Assembly: GCA_029558905.1 (NCBI GenBank)
Contig: JAKQCX010000024.1
Location: 83,511-147,510 of the forward strand
Reading direction: 5' to 3'
DNA from: Pseudomonadota bacterium
Lineage (GTDB): Bacteria; Pseudomonadota; Gammaproteobacteria; Burkholderiales; Thiobacillaceae
DNA length: 64,000 nucleotides
The position numbers and the translations under genes were made by a program. Positions 11,022 to 18,180 of this stretch are shown one piece after another. Each line of letters opens with the position of its first letter. The first letter of the stretch is position 1. The notes below the pieces were generated by a model. The model had not been told where the DNA came from, made no database searches, and saw only the letters and a list, made by a program, of their open reading frames with translations.

Positions 11022-11714
11022 ATGAACTTCGATCTGCACACCCTCCTGTACGGGGTCTACCCCTACATCGCCCTGGTGACCTTCGCCCTGGGCAGCTGGA
11101 TCCGCTTCGACAACGAGCAGTACACCTGGAAGAGCGATTCCAGCCAGCTGCTGTCCAAGGCCAACATGCGCCTGGCCAGCAATCTCTTCCATGTGGGCAT
11201 GCTGGGCATCTTCTTCGGTCATCTGATCGGTCTGGTCACGCCACACGGCGTGTTCCAGGCCCTGGGCATTTCCGACATGGCCCACCAGGGCATCGCCATC
11301 TTCGCCGGTGGCATCTTCGGCCTCATGGTGATCCTGGGCGGCACCATGCTGTGGTTCCGTCGTCTGTTCAACAAGCGGGTTCGCGCCGCCAGCCGCTGGA
11401 TGGACATCAATATCCTGGGATGGCTCGTCATGACCGCCATTCTCGGCTTCTCCACGATCTTCTGGTCCATTGGTCACGCCGAGAAGGGAGACGCCACGGT
11501 GATGCTCCGCCTGGCCGAGTGGGTGCAGAGCATCGTCGTGCTGCAGCCCAACCCCGACCTGCTGCGGGGGGTGGATGTGGTGTACAAGATCCACATCTTC
11601 CTGGGCCTGTCCGTGTTTCTGTTCTTCCCCTTCACCCGGCTGGTGCACATCTGGAGCGCGCCCATAGGCTATCTGTTCCGTGCCTATCAGATCGTACGTG
11701 CCAAGCGGGTGTAG
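11022..11714 (+). CDS. narI: Respiratory nitrate reductase gamma subunit NarI
   Basis: Membrane cytochrome b subunit, 230 aa, which oxidises quinol at the periplasmic side and passes electrons through two haems b to NarH. Five hydrophobic helices are visible. Candidate haem ligand His lie in FHVGMLGIFFGHLIG and in the last helices (KIHIFLGLSVF and TRLVHIW). It starts with MNFDLHTLLYGVYPYIALV behind a GGAGAG site. It ends the narGHJI set; a hairpin follows 20 nt after the stop. Confidence 0.96.
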   Translation: MNFDLHTLLYGVYPYIALVTFALGSWIRFDNEQYTWKSDSSQLLSKANMRLASNLFHVGMLGIFFGHLIGLVTPHGVFQALGISDMAHQGIAIFAGGIFGLMVILGGTMLWFRRLFNKRVRAASRWMDINILGWLVMTAILGFSTIFWSIGHAEKGDATVMLRLAEWVQSIVVLQPNPDLLRGVDVVYKIHIFLGLSVFLFFPFTRLVHIWSAPIGYLFRAYQIVRAKRV

Positions 11715-11733
11715 CGTGCCTGGCCCGGACCAA

Positions 11734-11762
11734 CCCAGCCTGGAGATTCCGGCCTGGCTGGG
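11734..11762 (+). terminator. Hairpin after narI
   Basis: Perfect 7-bp inverted repeat CCCAGCC / GGCTGGG with a 15-nt loop, starting 20 nt after the narI stop. It lacks a T-run, so it may act as an mRNA stability structure or a weak terminator. Confidence 0.35.
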
Positions 11763-11871
11763 GTGGCACCGGCCCCTATGCCCGCAAAGGCGGCTCCTGA
11801 GCGGAGTCGCCCATTGTCAAGGGCAGGACTTAACAATGGTCAAGGCATTTGCCAGACTACGGGCTCAGGAT

Positions 11872-11897
11872 GCATACCTAAGTGATTTAGTCAACTA
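11872..11897 (+). promoter_or_regulatory. Shared 26-nt element, copy A, upstream of the DsrC-like gene
   Basis: This 26-nt stretch begins GCATACC and ends TCAACTA, and matches a second copy at 12381-12406 at 22 of 26 positions. It ends 20 nt before the DsrC-like ATG. About 30 nt upstream is TTAAC-AATG-GTCAA (11830-11843), a weak FNR/DNR-like half-match. The position suggests a common promoter or operator for the two small genes. Confidence 0.5.
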
Positions 11898-11917
11898 AGC
11901 GCCCAGAGGAGCCCGTC

Positions 11918-12325
11918 ATGCTGAAGCTGCCCCCCCAACATTTCATACCGGAAGCGCACGACACCGCCAACCCCTATGCCATCTACACCGTCACGCTGAT
12001 GGTGAATGGCCAGGAAGTGCTGACCGACCCGGAGGGTTATCTGCTCAACCTGGATGAGTGGAGCGAAGGTTTCGCCGAGGCCCAGGCCAGCAAGGAGGGC
12101 CTGACCCTGACCCCGGAGCACTGGGAGGTGATCCGCTTCATCCGTGAATACTACGAGCAGCATGGCGTCCAGGCCCAAGTGCGTGACATGATCCAGCACT
12201 TCCGCGATGCATGGGGCCCAGAACGGGGCAACAACCGTTACCTGCACGACATGTTCCCCATGGGCGGGCCTCAGAAGCAGGGCAACCGCCTGGCCGGCAT
12301 CCGCAAGACCAAGGGCGAACACTGA
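11918..12325 (+). CDS. DsrC/TusE-family protein without any cysteine
   Basis: 135-aa protein whose body matches the DsrC/TusE fold family: the EGYLLNLDEWSEGFAEA core, a helical EHWEVIRFIREYY segment, and the C-terminal arm ending GIRKTKGEH. Canonical DsrC has two redox Cys in that arm and TusE has one. Here both positions are replaced (aligned as Asn and Glu) and the whole protein contains no Cys, so it cannot carry sulfur as a persulfide. An N-terminal extension of about 25 residues is also present. Cys-less homologues have been proposed to be regulatory or structural. It sits 203 nt after narI with its own upstream element and AGAGGAG site. A link to nitrate respiration is inferred from position only. 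Confidence 0.8.
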   Translation: MLKLPPQHFIPEAHDTANPYAIYTVTLMVNGQEVLTDPEGYLLNLDEWSEGFAEAQASKEGLTLTPEHWEVIRFIREYYEQHGVQAQVRDMIQHFRDAWGPERGNNRYLHDMFPMGGPQKQGNRLAGIRKTKGEH

Positions 12326-12365
12326 GTGCCGACCTTCCCGCCGCGCGGGAGGGGCAGGCGCGTGC

Positions 12366-12379
12366 CTGATATATGTCAA
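12366..12379 (+). promoter_or_regulatory. Putative FNR/DNR-type box
   Basis: CTGAT-ATAT-GTCAA matches the FNR consensus TTGAT-N4-ATCAA at 8 of 10 positions with the correct 4-nt spacer. It lies immediately upstream of the 26-nt element copy B. If it is a class II site centred near -41.5, transcription would start near 12414, about 30 nt before the DUF2249 gene, with AACTAT as a possible -10. Inference from spacing only. Confidence 0.4.
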
Positions 12380-12380
12380 G

Positions 12381-12406
12381 GCATACCAAAGTAATTCACT
12401 CAACTA
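12381..12406 (+). promoter_or_regulatory. Shared 26-nt element, copy B, upstream of the DUF2249 gene
   Basis: Second copy of the element at 11872-11897 (22 of 26 identical). It is preceded directly by GTCAAG at 12375-12380, giving GTCAAGGCAT, which in the region of copy A lies about 25 nt further upstream (11839). Copy A thus looks like copy B with a short insertion. It lies 38 nt before the DUF2249 ATG. Confidence 0.5.
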
Positions 12407-12444
12407 TTTGCGCTCCTTCACACCCTGAAAGACAAGGCCCTGCC

Positions 12445-12729
12445 ATGAGCATCGACATTCCCGTTCAGCCCATCGTCCACAACCACAACCGTCCCGACGG
12501 CATCTATGGATTCGACGCGCGTGGGATCGCCAAGCGATTCCGTCATGCCGCCATCTTCGGTGCCCTGGATTCTCTTCAGCCCGGCGAGCGCATGCGTTTC
12601 GTTAACGACCACAACCCCATCCCCCTGCTGCAGCAGATGATGGCCCGCTATGGCGAACGGGTGGAAATCCAGTACCTGGACCAGAGTCCTGAAGGCGTGA
12701 TGATCGACTTCATCGTCAAGGACGCCTGA
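12445..12729 (+). CDS. DUF2249 domain protein
   Basis: 94-aa cytoplasmic protein consisting of one DUF2249 domain: an Asp/Arg start (DARGIAKRFRHAAIF), ALDSLQPGERM, the hallmark NDHNPIPLLQQ and the C-terminal QSPEGVMIDFIV strand. Biochemical function is unknown. In denitrifiers DUF2249 genes recur beside nitric-oxide, nitrite and nitrate respiration genes, which fits this location. The ATG at 12445 begins the conserved part; an upstream in-frame extension would run through the promoter element. It shares the upstream element with the DsrC-like gene, so the two may respond to one regulator. Confidence 0.8.
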   Translation: MSIDIPVQPIVHNHNRPDGIYGFDARGIAKRFRHAAIFGALDSLQPGERMRFVNDHNPIPLLQQMMARYGERVEIQYLDQSPEGVMIDFIVKDA

Positions 12730-12758
12730 GCGGCGGGGACCCAGCGAGGCAGCATCCC

Positions 12759-12784
12759 GCCATGCCTGCGCAGGCAGGCATGGC
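12759..12784. repeat. 11-bp palindromic hairpin
   Basis: A perfect 11-bp inverted repeat (GCCATGCCTGC) with a GCAG loop follows the DUF2249 stop by about 30 nt. There is no T-run. It could be a terminator for the small gene or a dispersed extragenic palindrome. A related CGTGCAGGCGGGAATAC string occurs near 15890. Confidence 0.5.
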
Positions 12785-12826
12785 ACGGATCAGACACCTC
12801 GTCAGGCCAAAGGAGCCCATTCGCCC

Positions 12827-13936
12827 ATGCTGCTTTCGGATCGCGTGCACACCTTCGGCCAGTGGCTGAAGAACAAGCATGGCGAGCGCGTGCACAAGAT
12901 CGCCCTGGATGCGGGCTTCACCTGCCCAAATCGGGATGGCAGCAAGGGCACCGGCGGTTGCACCTTCTGCAACAATGCCTCCTTCAACGTCACCGTGGCG
13001 CAGCAGCGCCGCAACGGCCGTTCCGATCCACTGCCCGCAGCCCGCGCCGAAACGTCCTTCCTCGGCTTGACGGGTTGCGGCTCCATGACGGTGGTCGAGC
13101 CCGACGGCGGCGCGGGTGCGCGTGTCACCGTCTCCCTGCAGGAGCAACTGGCCTCCGGTCGCCGGGGTATCGCCCGGCGCACCCGGGCCAGCAAATACCT
13201 GGCCTACTTCCAGGCCTACACCAACACCTATGCGCATGTGGATGCCCTCCGGGCCATGTATGACGAGGCCCTGGCCATGCAAGGCATGATCGGTCTGTGT
13301 GTGGGTACGCGACCCGACTGCGTGCCCGACGAGGTACTGGATCTGCTGGCCGGCTACCGTGACCGCGGCATGGAAGTGTGGCTGGAACTGGGTTTGCAGT
13401 CCGCCTTCGATGAGAGCCTGCGTCGGGTGAACCGGGGACATGGCCTGGCGGAATACGTCACCGCCTGTCGGGCGGCCCGCGGTCGCGGCATCCCCGTGTG
13501 CACCCACCTCATCGTGGGCCTGCCTGGAGAGACCGGCCGACACAGCCTCACCAGTCTGGATATCGTCCTGGATATCGGCACCGACGGCCTCAAGCTGCAT
13601 CCCCTGCATGTGGTCAAGGGTACCCAGCTGGCCAACGAATGGCGTCGGGGGGAGTACACTCCCCTGAGCCTGGAGGACTACGTCGCCACCGCCACAGATC
13701 TCATCGAGCGTACCCCAAGGGAAGTGGTCTACCACCGGGTCACGGGCACTGCCCCGGACCGGCTGCTGCTTGCCCCGCAATGGTGTGCCGGCAAATGGCC
13801 CGTGGTGAATGCCATCGTCGCGGAACTGGAGCGCCGTGGCACATGCCAAGGCAGCTGCCTGGTCAGGCCAATAAATGGATATGAAGGTTTACATAGGATG
13901 AATACATCCCGACCCGAAGTGGTGTTGCAGACATGA
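12827..13936 (+). CDS. yhcC: YhcC-type radical SAM protein (TIGR01212 family)
   Basis: 369-aa radical SAM enzyme of unknown reaction. The [4Fe-4S] cluster Cys are C33, C45 and C48 (C-x11-C-x2-C, the spacing of this family), set in ALDAGFTCPNRDG. A TIM-barrel body follows with ELGLQSAFDESLRRVNRGH and HLIVGLPGET. It has an insertion of about 40 residues after the cluster loop compared with E. coli YhcC (about 309 aa). The stop overlaps the ubiU start (ATGA), so the genes are translationally coupled. That suggests, but does not prove, a role alongside anaerobic ubiquinone synthesis. Confidence 0.85.
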   Translation: MLLSDRVHTFGQWLKNKHGERVHKIALDAGFTCPNRDGSKGTGGCTFCNNASFNVTVAQQRRNGRSDPLPAARAETSFLGLTGCGSMTVVEPDGGAGARVTVSLQEQLASGRRGIARRTRASKYLAYFQAYTNTYAHVDALRAMYDEALAMQGMIGLCVGTRPDCVPDEVLDLLAGYRDRGMEVWLELGLQSAFDESLRRVNRGHGLAEYVTACRAARGRGIPVCTHLIVGLPGETGRHSLTSLDIVLDIGTDGLKLHPLHVVKGTQLANEWRRGEYTPLSLEDYVATATDLIERTPREVVYHRVTGTAPDRLLLAPQWCAGKWPVVNAIVAELERRGTCQGSCLVRPINGYEGLHRMNTSRPEVVLQT

Positions 13937-14940
13937 AACCCCTGCTTGAGCTGATCTGTCCTGCTGGCAGCCTGCCGGCCCTGAAGGCTGCGGTGGACCA
14001 TGGTGCCGATGGCGTCTACCTGGGCCTCAAGGACAACACCAACGCACGCAACTTCTCCGGCCTGAACTTCGACGCCAGGACCCTGGCGGAAGGCATCCGC
14101 TACGCCCATGCCAAGGGCGCCAAGGTGCTCATGGCCCTGAACACCTATCCCCAGCCCGCCACCCTGGCGCGCTGGCACGCCGCCGTGGACACCGCGGCAA
14201 CTTCCGGTGTGGACGCCATCATCCTGGCGGACCCGGGCCTCATGGCCTATGCCCGCAAGACCCACCCCAACCTGCGCCTGCATCTCTCCGTGCAGGGTTC
14301 CGCCACCAGCTACGAGGCGGTGAACTTCTACCGCGAGCGCTTCGGCATCCAGCGCGCCGTGCTGCCCCGTGTGCTGTCCCTGGCGCAGGTGGAGAACGTG
14401 GTGCAGCACACCGACGTGGAGATCGAGCTGTTCGGCTTCGGTGGCCTGTGCGTCATGGTGGAGGGCCGCTGCCTCCTGTCCTCCTATGCCTGCGGCGATT
14501 CCCCCAACACCTTCGGCGCCTGTTCCCCGGGCCATGCGGTGCGCTGGGAACAAACCCCCAAGGGCATGGAGACGCGCCTGAACGGCGTGCTCATCGACCG
14601 CTATGCCGACAACGAAAAGGCCGGCTATCCCACCCTGTGCAAGGGCCGCTTCGAGGTCCAGGGCGAGACCTACTACGCCCTGGAGGAGCCCACCAGCCTC
14701 AACAGCATGGAGCTGCTGCCGGAGATGGCCCGCTTGGGCATAGCCGCCATCAAGATCGAAGGCCGCCAGCGCAGCCCCGCCTACGCAGCCCAGGTGACCA
14801 AGGTGTGGCGCGCTGCCATCGACGCGGTCAAGCGGTCCGCCGAAACATTCAAGCCCAATCCCGCCTGGATGGCGGAACTCAACAAGGTCTCCGAGGGCAG
14901 CATGCACACCCTGGGCGCCTACTACCGGCCGTGGAAATAA
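13933..14940 (+). CDS. ubiU: O2-independent ubiquinone hydroxylation protein UbiU
   Basis: U32 peptidase-family protein, 335 aa, which with UbiV catalyses the oxygen-independent ring hydroxylations of ubiquinone synthesis. Four cluster ligands known from E. coli UbiU (C169, C176, C193, C232) are all present with a constant offset of four: C173, C180, C197 and C236. The start MKPLLELICPAGSLPALKAAV is the family N-terminus. It overlaps yhcC by 4 nt, and its stop shares one base with the ubiV start. The setting beside narGHJI fits the need for ubiquinone during anoxic nitrate respiration. Confidence 0.96.
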   Translation: MKPLLELICPAGSLPALKAAVDHGADGVYLGLKDNTNARNFSGLNFDARTLAEGIRYAHAKGAKVLMALNTYPQPATLARWHAAVDTAATSGVDAIILADPGLMAYARKTHPNLRLHLSVQGSATSYEAVNFYRERFGIQRAVLPRVLSLAQVENVVQHTDVEIELFGFGGLCVMVEGRCLLSSYACGDSPNTFGACSPGHAVRWEQTPKGMETRLNGVLIDRYADNEKAGYPTLCKGRFEVQGETYYALEEPTSLNSMELLPEMARLGIAAIKIEGRQRSPAYAAQVTKVWRAAIDAVKRSAETFKPNPAWMAELNKVSEGSMHTLGAYYRPWK

Positions 14941-15851
14941 TGAAGCTCGCCCTGGGCCCGCTCCTCTACTACTGGTCCCGGGAGGACACCCTGGCCTACT
15001 ACGAGGCCGCCGCCGGCTGGCCCGTGGACATCGTCTATCTGGGGGAGACCGTCTGTTCCCGCCGCCACCTGCTGCGCCTGCAGGACTACCTGGGCCTGGC
15101 AGAAAAGCTGGTCGCCGCCGGCAAGGAAGTGGTGCTCTCCACCCAGACCCTCATCGAGTCCGAATCCGACCTCAAGGCCCTGCGCAAGCTGGTGAAGGAT
15201 GGACGCTTCCTGGTGGAGGCCAACGAATGGGGGGCCGTGCGCCTGCTGGCGCAGGCGAACCAGGCCTTCGTCTCCGGTCCCACCCTCAACGTCTACAACC
15301 CGGACACCCTGACCCTACTGGCGGACATGGGCGCCAAGCGCTGGGTGCCACCGGTGGAGATGCCCCGGGACATGCTCGCCGCCATGCTCGCTTCTGGAAA
15401 CCATCCCGCGGGCATGGAGACGGAGCTGTTCGGCTACGGTCGTCTGCCCCTGGCCTACTCGGCGCGCTGTTTCACTGCCCGCCACTACAACCTGCAAAAG
15501 GACGACTGCCAGTTCAAGTGCCTGGAACACCCGGATGGGCTCACCCTGCGCAGCCGGGAAGGGGAGGACTTCCTCACCCTGAACGGCATCCAGACCCAGT
15601 CGGCGAAGATCATGAACCTGGCCCATCGCCTGGACGAGCTGCGCAGTACCGGGGTGGACGTATTGCGTCTGTCCCCCCAGTTTCGGCACATGGAACGGGT
15701 GGTCAACGTGTTTCGCGCCCTGTTGGATGGCGATATCGCCCCGGCGGAGGCCACACATAGGCTGGACCGCATCATGCCGGGCCGGCCCTGTGACGGTTAC
15801 TGGCTGGGGGAGGCGGGCATGGCCTATACCGGCATGCAGGCCCAGGCCTGA
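14940..15851 (+). CDS. ubiV: O2-independent ubiquinone hydroxylation protein UbiV
   Basis: U32-family partner of UbiU, 303 aa. Its iron-sulfur ligands C39, C177, C190 and C194 match the E. coli set (C39, C180, C193, C197) in spacing. The protein starts MKLALGPLLYYWSREDTLAYY at the ATG that shares its A with the ubiU stop TAA, showing tight coupling. UbiU and UbiV form a heterodimer, so equal translation makes sense. A longer upstream frame exists only because it overlaps ubiU out of frame and is rejected. Confidence 0.96.
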   Translation: MKLALGPLLYYWSREDTLAYYEAAAGWPVDIVYLGETVCSRRHLLRLQDYLGLAEKLVAAGKEVVLSTQTLIESESDLKALRKLVKDGRFLVEANEWGAVRLLAQANQAFVSGPTLNVYNPDTLTLLADMGAKRWVPPVEMPRDMLAAMLASGNHPAGMETELFGYGRLPLAYSARCFTARHYNLQKDDCQFKCLEHPDGLTLRSREGEDFLTLNGIQTQSAKIMNLAHRLDELRSTGVDVLRLSPQFRHMERVVNVFRALLDGDIAPAEATHRLDRIMPGRPCDGYWLGEAGMAYTGMQAQA

Positions 15852-15940
15852 AACATGGGTGCGGCACAGCGCAAGGCCACCGCACCACGCCCGTGCAGGC
15901 GGGAATACAAAAGCACCTGAATTATCCATTGGAGACCCTC

Positions 15941-16417
15941 ATGCAACTCCCCGCCTTTCCTGCACCGCTGGCCAGACTCGTCACCCGCCTACCGACCTGG
16001 CCGACCTCCTGGGCCTTCGCAGCTGCCTGCAACCTGGCGGCCTGGCCCACCCTCAAGGATCTGGACTGGGAGGTGGTGCGCGGCCGGCGCTTTCGCGTGG
16101 TGGTGAAAGACATGGGACTGGGCCTGTTCTTTTCCGTGACTCCCAAGGGGTTTCGCGCGGAGCGCAACGGTCTGGCGGACGTGACCTTCACCGCCACTGC
16201 CCAGGACTTCGCACGTCTGGCCCTGCGCCTGGAAGACCCGGATACCCTGTTCTTCAACCGCCGCCTGCTCATCGAGGGGGATACGGACCTGGGTCTCATG
16301 GTGAAGAACATGCTGGACGCCGTGGAGCTGGAGACCCTCACCGGTAATATGCCCGGCCCCATGGGTCAAGCCCTCAACCGCCTGCGGCGCCTGGCCTTGG
16401 CGCAACAGCCCGTCTGA
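15941..16417 (+). CDS. ubiT: Ubiquinone biosynthesis accessory lipid-binding protein UbiT
   Basis: 158-aa SCP2-domain protein, the anaerobic counterpart of UbiJ, which holds hydrophobic ubiquinone precursors for the Ubi enzymes. SCP2 hallmarks are visible: FSVTPKGFRAERNGLADVTF, then DPDTLFFNRRLLIEGDTDLG and a C-terminal helix. The ATG at 15941 is preceded by TTGGAG; an in-frame GTG at 15893 lacks a site. It lies 89 nt after ubiV, a gap that includes a short GC-rich repeat-like string. Together ubiU, ubiV and ubiT complete the known oxygen-independent set. Confidence 0.94.
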   Translation: MQLPAFPAPLARLVTRLPTWPTSWAFAAACNLAAWPTLKDLDWEVVRGRRFRVVVKDMGLGLFFSVTPKGFRAERNGLADVTFTATAQDFARLALRLEDPDTLFFNRRLLIEGDTDLGLMVKNMLDAVELETLTGNMPGPMGQALNRLRRLALAQQPV

Positions 16418-16444
16418 CTGAGCGGACCGCACAGGCCACAGGCC

Positions 16445-16672
16445 ATGAAACCCGGCAAGCGTCCCCAGAAATTCCCGCTCAATCCCAAGCATCCGGAACG
16501 CATCTGCTGGGGCTGCGACAAATACTGTCCGGCGGATAACCTCCTGTGCGGCAACGGCTCGGGCCGTACCGAGCACCCCGCGGAGATCCTGGGAGAGGAC
16601 TGGTATGAGTGGGAAGCCTGGAACCTGTCGAACATGATCGGGGGAAAGAAACCTTCGGGGGGCGGCGCCTGA
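16445..16672 (+). CDS. DUF3079 small Cys-containing protein
   Basis: 75-aa soluble protein that I recognise as DUF3079: KFPLNPKHPERICWGCDKYC, then PADNLLCGNGSGRTEHPAE and a Trp-rich GEDWYEW end. Four Cys in a C-x2-C-x3-C-x7-C pattern could hold zinc or an iron-sulfur cluster; no function is known. It starts 27 nt after ubiT in the same direction and is probably cotranscribed. Its placement beside ubiUVT is the only functional clue. Confidence 0.8.
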   Translation: MKPGKRPQKFPLNPKHPERICWGCDKYCPADNLLCGNGSGRTEHPAEILGEDWYEWEAWNLSNMIGGKKPSGGGA

Positions 16673-16881
16673 CGGGGCAAAAATGATGCGGACGTGTCCC
16701 TCTCGGGATATCTCATCGTGTTCGGTATGATGGTCCTCGCAACTTTCAGCACCTTCCCGGATTGCGAGGGTAGGGGGCATCCACGCGCTGCAGCGGTGCT
16801 CGGCCCCGGTGTATCCCGTGGATCTGCCCCTGACCGCCAAGCGTGCCCCGGCGGAGTGTCCGATTTTTTCATGGAGCCCCT
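16673..16881. other. 209-nt intergenic region before the FmdE-like gene
   Basis: No coding frame that I trust. It likely holds the promoter for the FmdE-like/yiiM pair. I saw no clear operator or riboswitch motif by eye; a molybdate or Moco element was considered but could not be supported. Confidence 0.4.
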
Positions 16882-17493
16882 ATGTCGTTTCCCGATTTCT
16901 TTGCCCAAGTCCCCACCCTGACCCTGAAGGACGGCCTGGCCGAACTCCTGGGCGCTGCCCAGGATGGCCGCATCGAATACCGCTATGCGGACGTTGTGCG
17001 CCTGGCGGGGCATTCATGTCCCACGGTGGCCGGGGCCTGGCTCATGGCCCGGCATGGCTTGCGTGCCCTGTATGCAGACGGGATCCCGGAGCGTGGCAAT
17101 ATTCGTGTGGAAATGCGCAACCCCATGGAGGCCGGCACGACCGGCGTGGTGGGCAGTGTATTGGGCCTCGTCACCGGCGCGGCCGGGGCGGGGGGCTTCA
17201 AGGGCCTGGGGGGGCGTTTCGTCCGGCGCAACCTGCTGATCTATGGCGTGGACCTGCCGGCGGAGTTACGCCTGATCCGTCTGGATACGGGCAGTTCGGT
17301 GCTGCTGGACTACCACCCGGAGAAGGTGCCACCGTCCACCGAGATGCAGGTCCACATGGCCAGTGTGATGAGCGGCCAGGCGGATGCCGACGAGCGCGCG
17401 ATCTTTGGCCGTTTGTGGCAGGAGCGGGTACGCAGCATCCTGCTGGATCATGCCGATGCCCCGGGCCTGGTGGTAGCGCGGATGGGGACCTGA
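16882..17493 (+). CDS. FmdE-like domain protein
   Basis: 203-aa soluble protein. Residues around VVRLAGHSCPTVAGAWLMARHGL match the GH-x-CP core of the FmdE family, named from a gene in formylmethanofuran dehydrogenase operons and often linked to molybdenum or other metals. It carries an internal Gly/Ala-rich stretch (VVGSVLGLVTGAAGAGG). ATG 16882 follows GGAG by five bases; the longer frame from GTG 16843 has no site. It lies two bases before yiiM, so the two are almost certainly one unit. The precise activity is unknown, and the molybdenum link is inferred from context (next to Mo-dependent nitrate reductase and a MOSC protein). Confidence 0.7.
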   Translation: MSFPDFFAQVPTLTLKDGLAELLGAAQDGRIEYRYADVVRLAGHSCPTVAGAWLMARHGLRALYADGIPERGNIRVEMRNPMEAGTTGVVGSVLGLVTGAAGAGGFKGLGGRFVRRNLLIYGVDLPAELRLIRLDTGSSVLLDYHPEKVPPSTEMQVHMASVMSGQADADERAIFGRLWQERVRSILLDHADAPGLVVARMGT

Positions 17494-17495
17494 GC

Positions 17496-18170
17496 ATGCT
17501 GACCGCCAGCGCCGACACCTTGTGTTCCCTGTCCGTCCTGTCCCTGCACGTGGGTCAGGTGCAGTGCTTCGGCCCCCAGGGTCAGCCCAGCGCCATCGAC
17601 AAGCAGGCGGTGAGTGACCTGCGCCATGTCACCGTCCTGGGTCTGGCCGGAGACGCCCAGGCGGATCTCAAAAACCATGGCGGCCGGGACAAGGCCTTGC
17701 ACCACTATCCACGCGAGCACTACGCACCCTGGCGGGTGGAACTGCCCCAGTGCAACGGGCGTTTCGTACCCGGCGGCTTTGGCGAGAATCTGTCCACCCG
17801 GGGGATCACGGAAGCCACGGTGTGCCTGGGGGATGTGTTCAGTCTGGGCAGCGCGGTGATCCAGATCTCCCAAGGCCGCTCACCCTGCTGGAAACTGAAT
17901 GCCCGCTTTGGCGTGGACGACATGTCGCAGCGGGTGCGGGATACGGGGCGCACGGGCTGGTATTACCGGGTGCTACAGGAAGGGGACGTGGCCGCCGGCG
18001 AGCCCATGACCCTCATGCAGCGACGCTGGCCCAAATGGACGGTCGAGCGCCTGTGGCGGGTACTCAACCAGGTACCGGCGGACCGGGCCGCCCTGGAAGA
18101 ACTGGCCCGGCTGGAGGTCCTGGCCGCCAGCTGGCGCGAGCGGGCCCACAAGCGCCTGCTGGCTGGCTGA
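17496..18170 (+). CDS. yiiM: YiiM-type MOSC domain protein
   Basis: 224 aa, exactly the length of E. coli YiiM. It has an N-terminal MOSC beta-barrel with HGGRDKALHHYP and GGFGENLSTRG, the conserved Cys in QGRSPCWKLNARFG, and a C-terminal three-helix bundle. YiiM proteins use the molybdenum cofactor to reduce N-hydroxylated bases such as 6-hydroxylaminopurine. It begins two bases after the FmdE-like gene. Residues that bind the cofactor are the invariant Cys and its neighbours. It converges on the Cys-rich gene with a 10-nt gap. Confidence 0.88.
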   Translation: MLTASADTLCSLSVLSLHVGQVQCFGPQGQPSAIDKQAVSDLRHVTVLGLAGDAQADLKNHGGRDKALHHYPREHYAPWRVELPQCNGRFVPGGFGENLSTRGITEATVCLGDVFSLGSAVIQISQGRSPCWKLNARFGVDDMSQRVRDTGRTGWYYRVLQEGDVAAGEPMTLMQRRWPKWTVERLWRVLNQVPADRAALEELARLEVLAASWRERAHKRLLAG

Positions 18171-18180
18171 AACGTGCGCC

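Noticed and set aside
11811..11843. CATTGTCAAG / CTTAACAATG inverted pair as an FNR operator
   Set aside because: The halves are 9/10 complementary but the spacing is wrong for FNR; only a weak overlapping half-site fits, so it is mentioned with low weight only.
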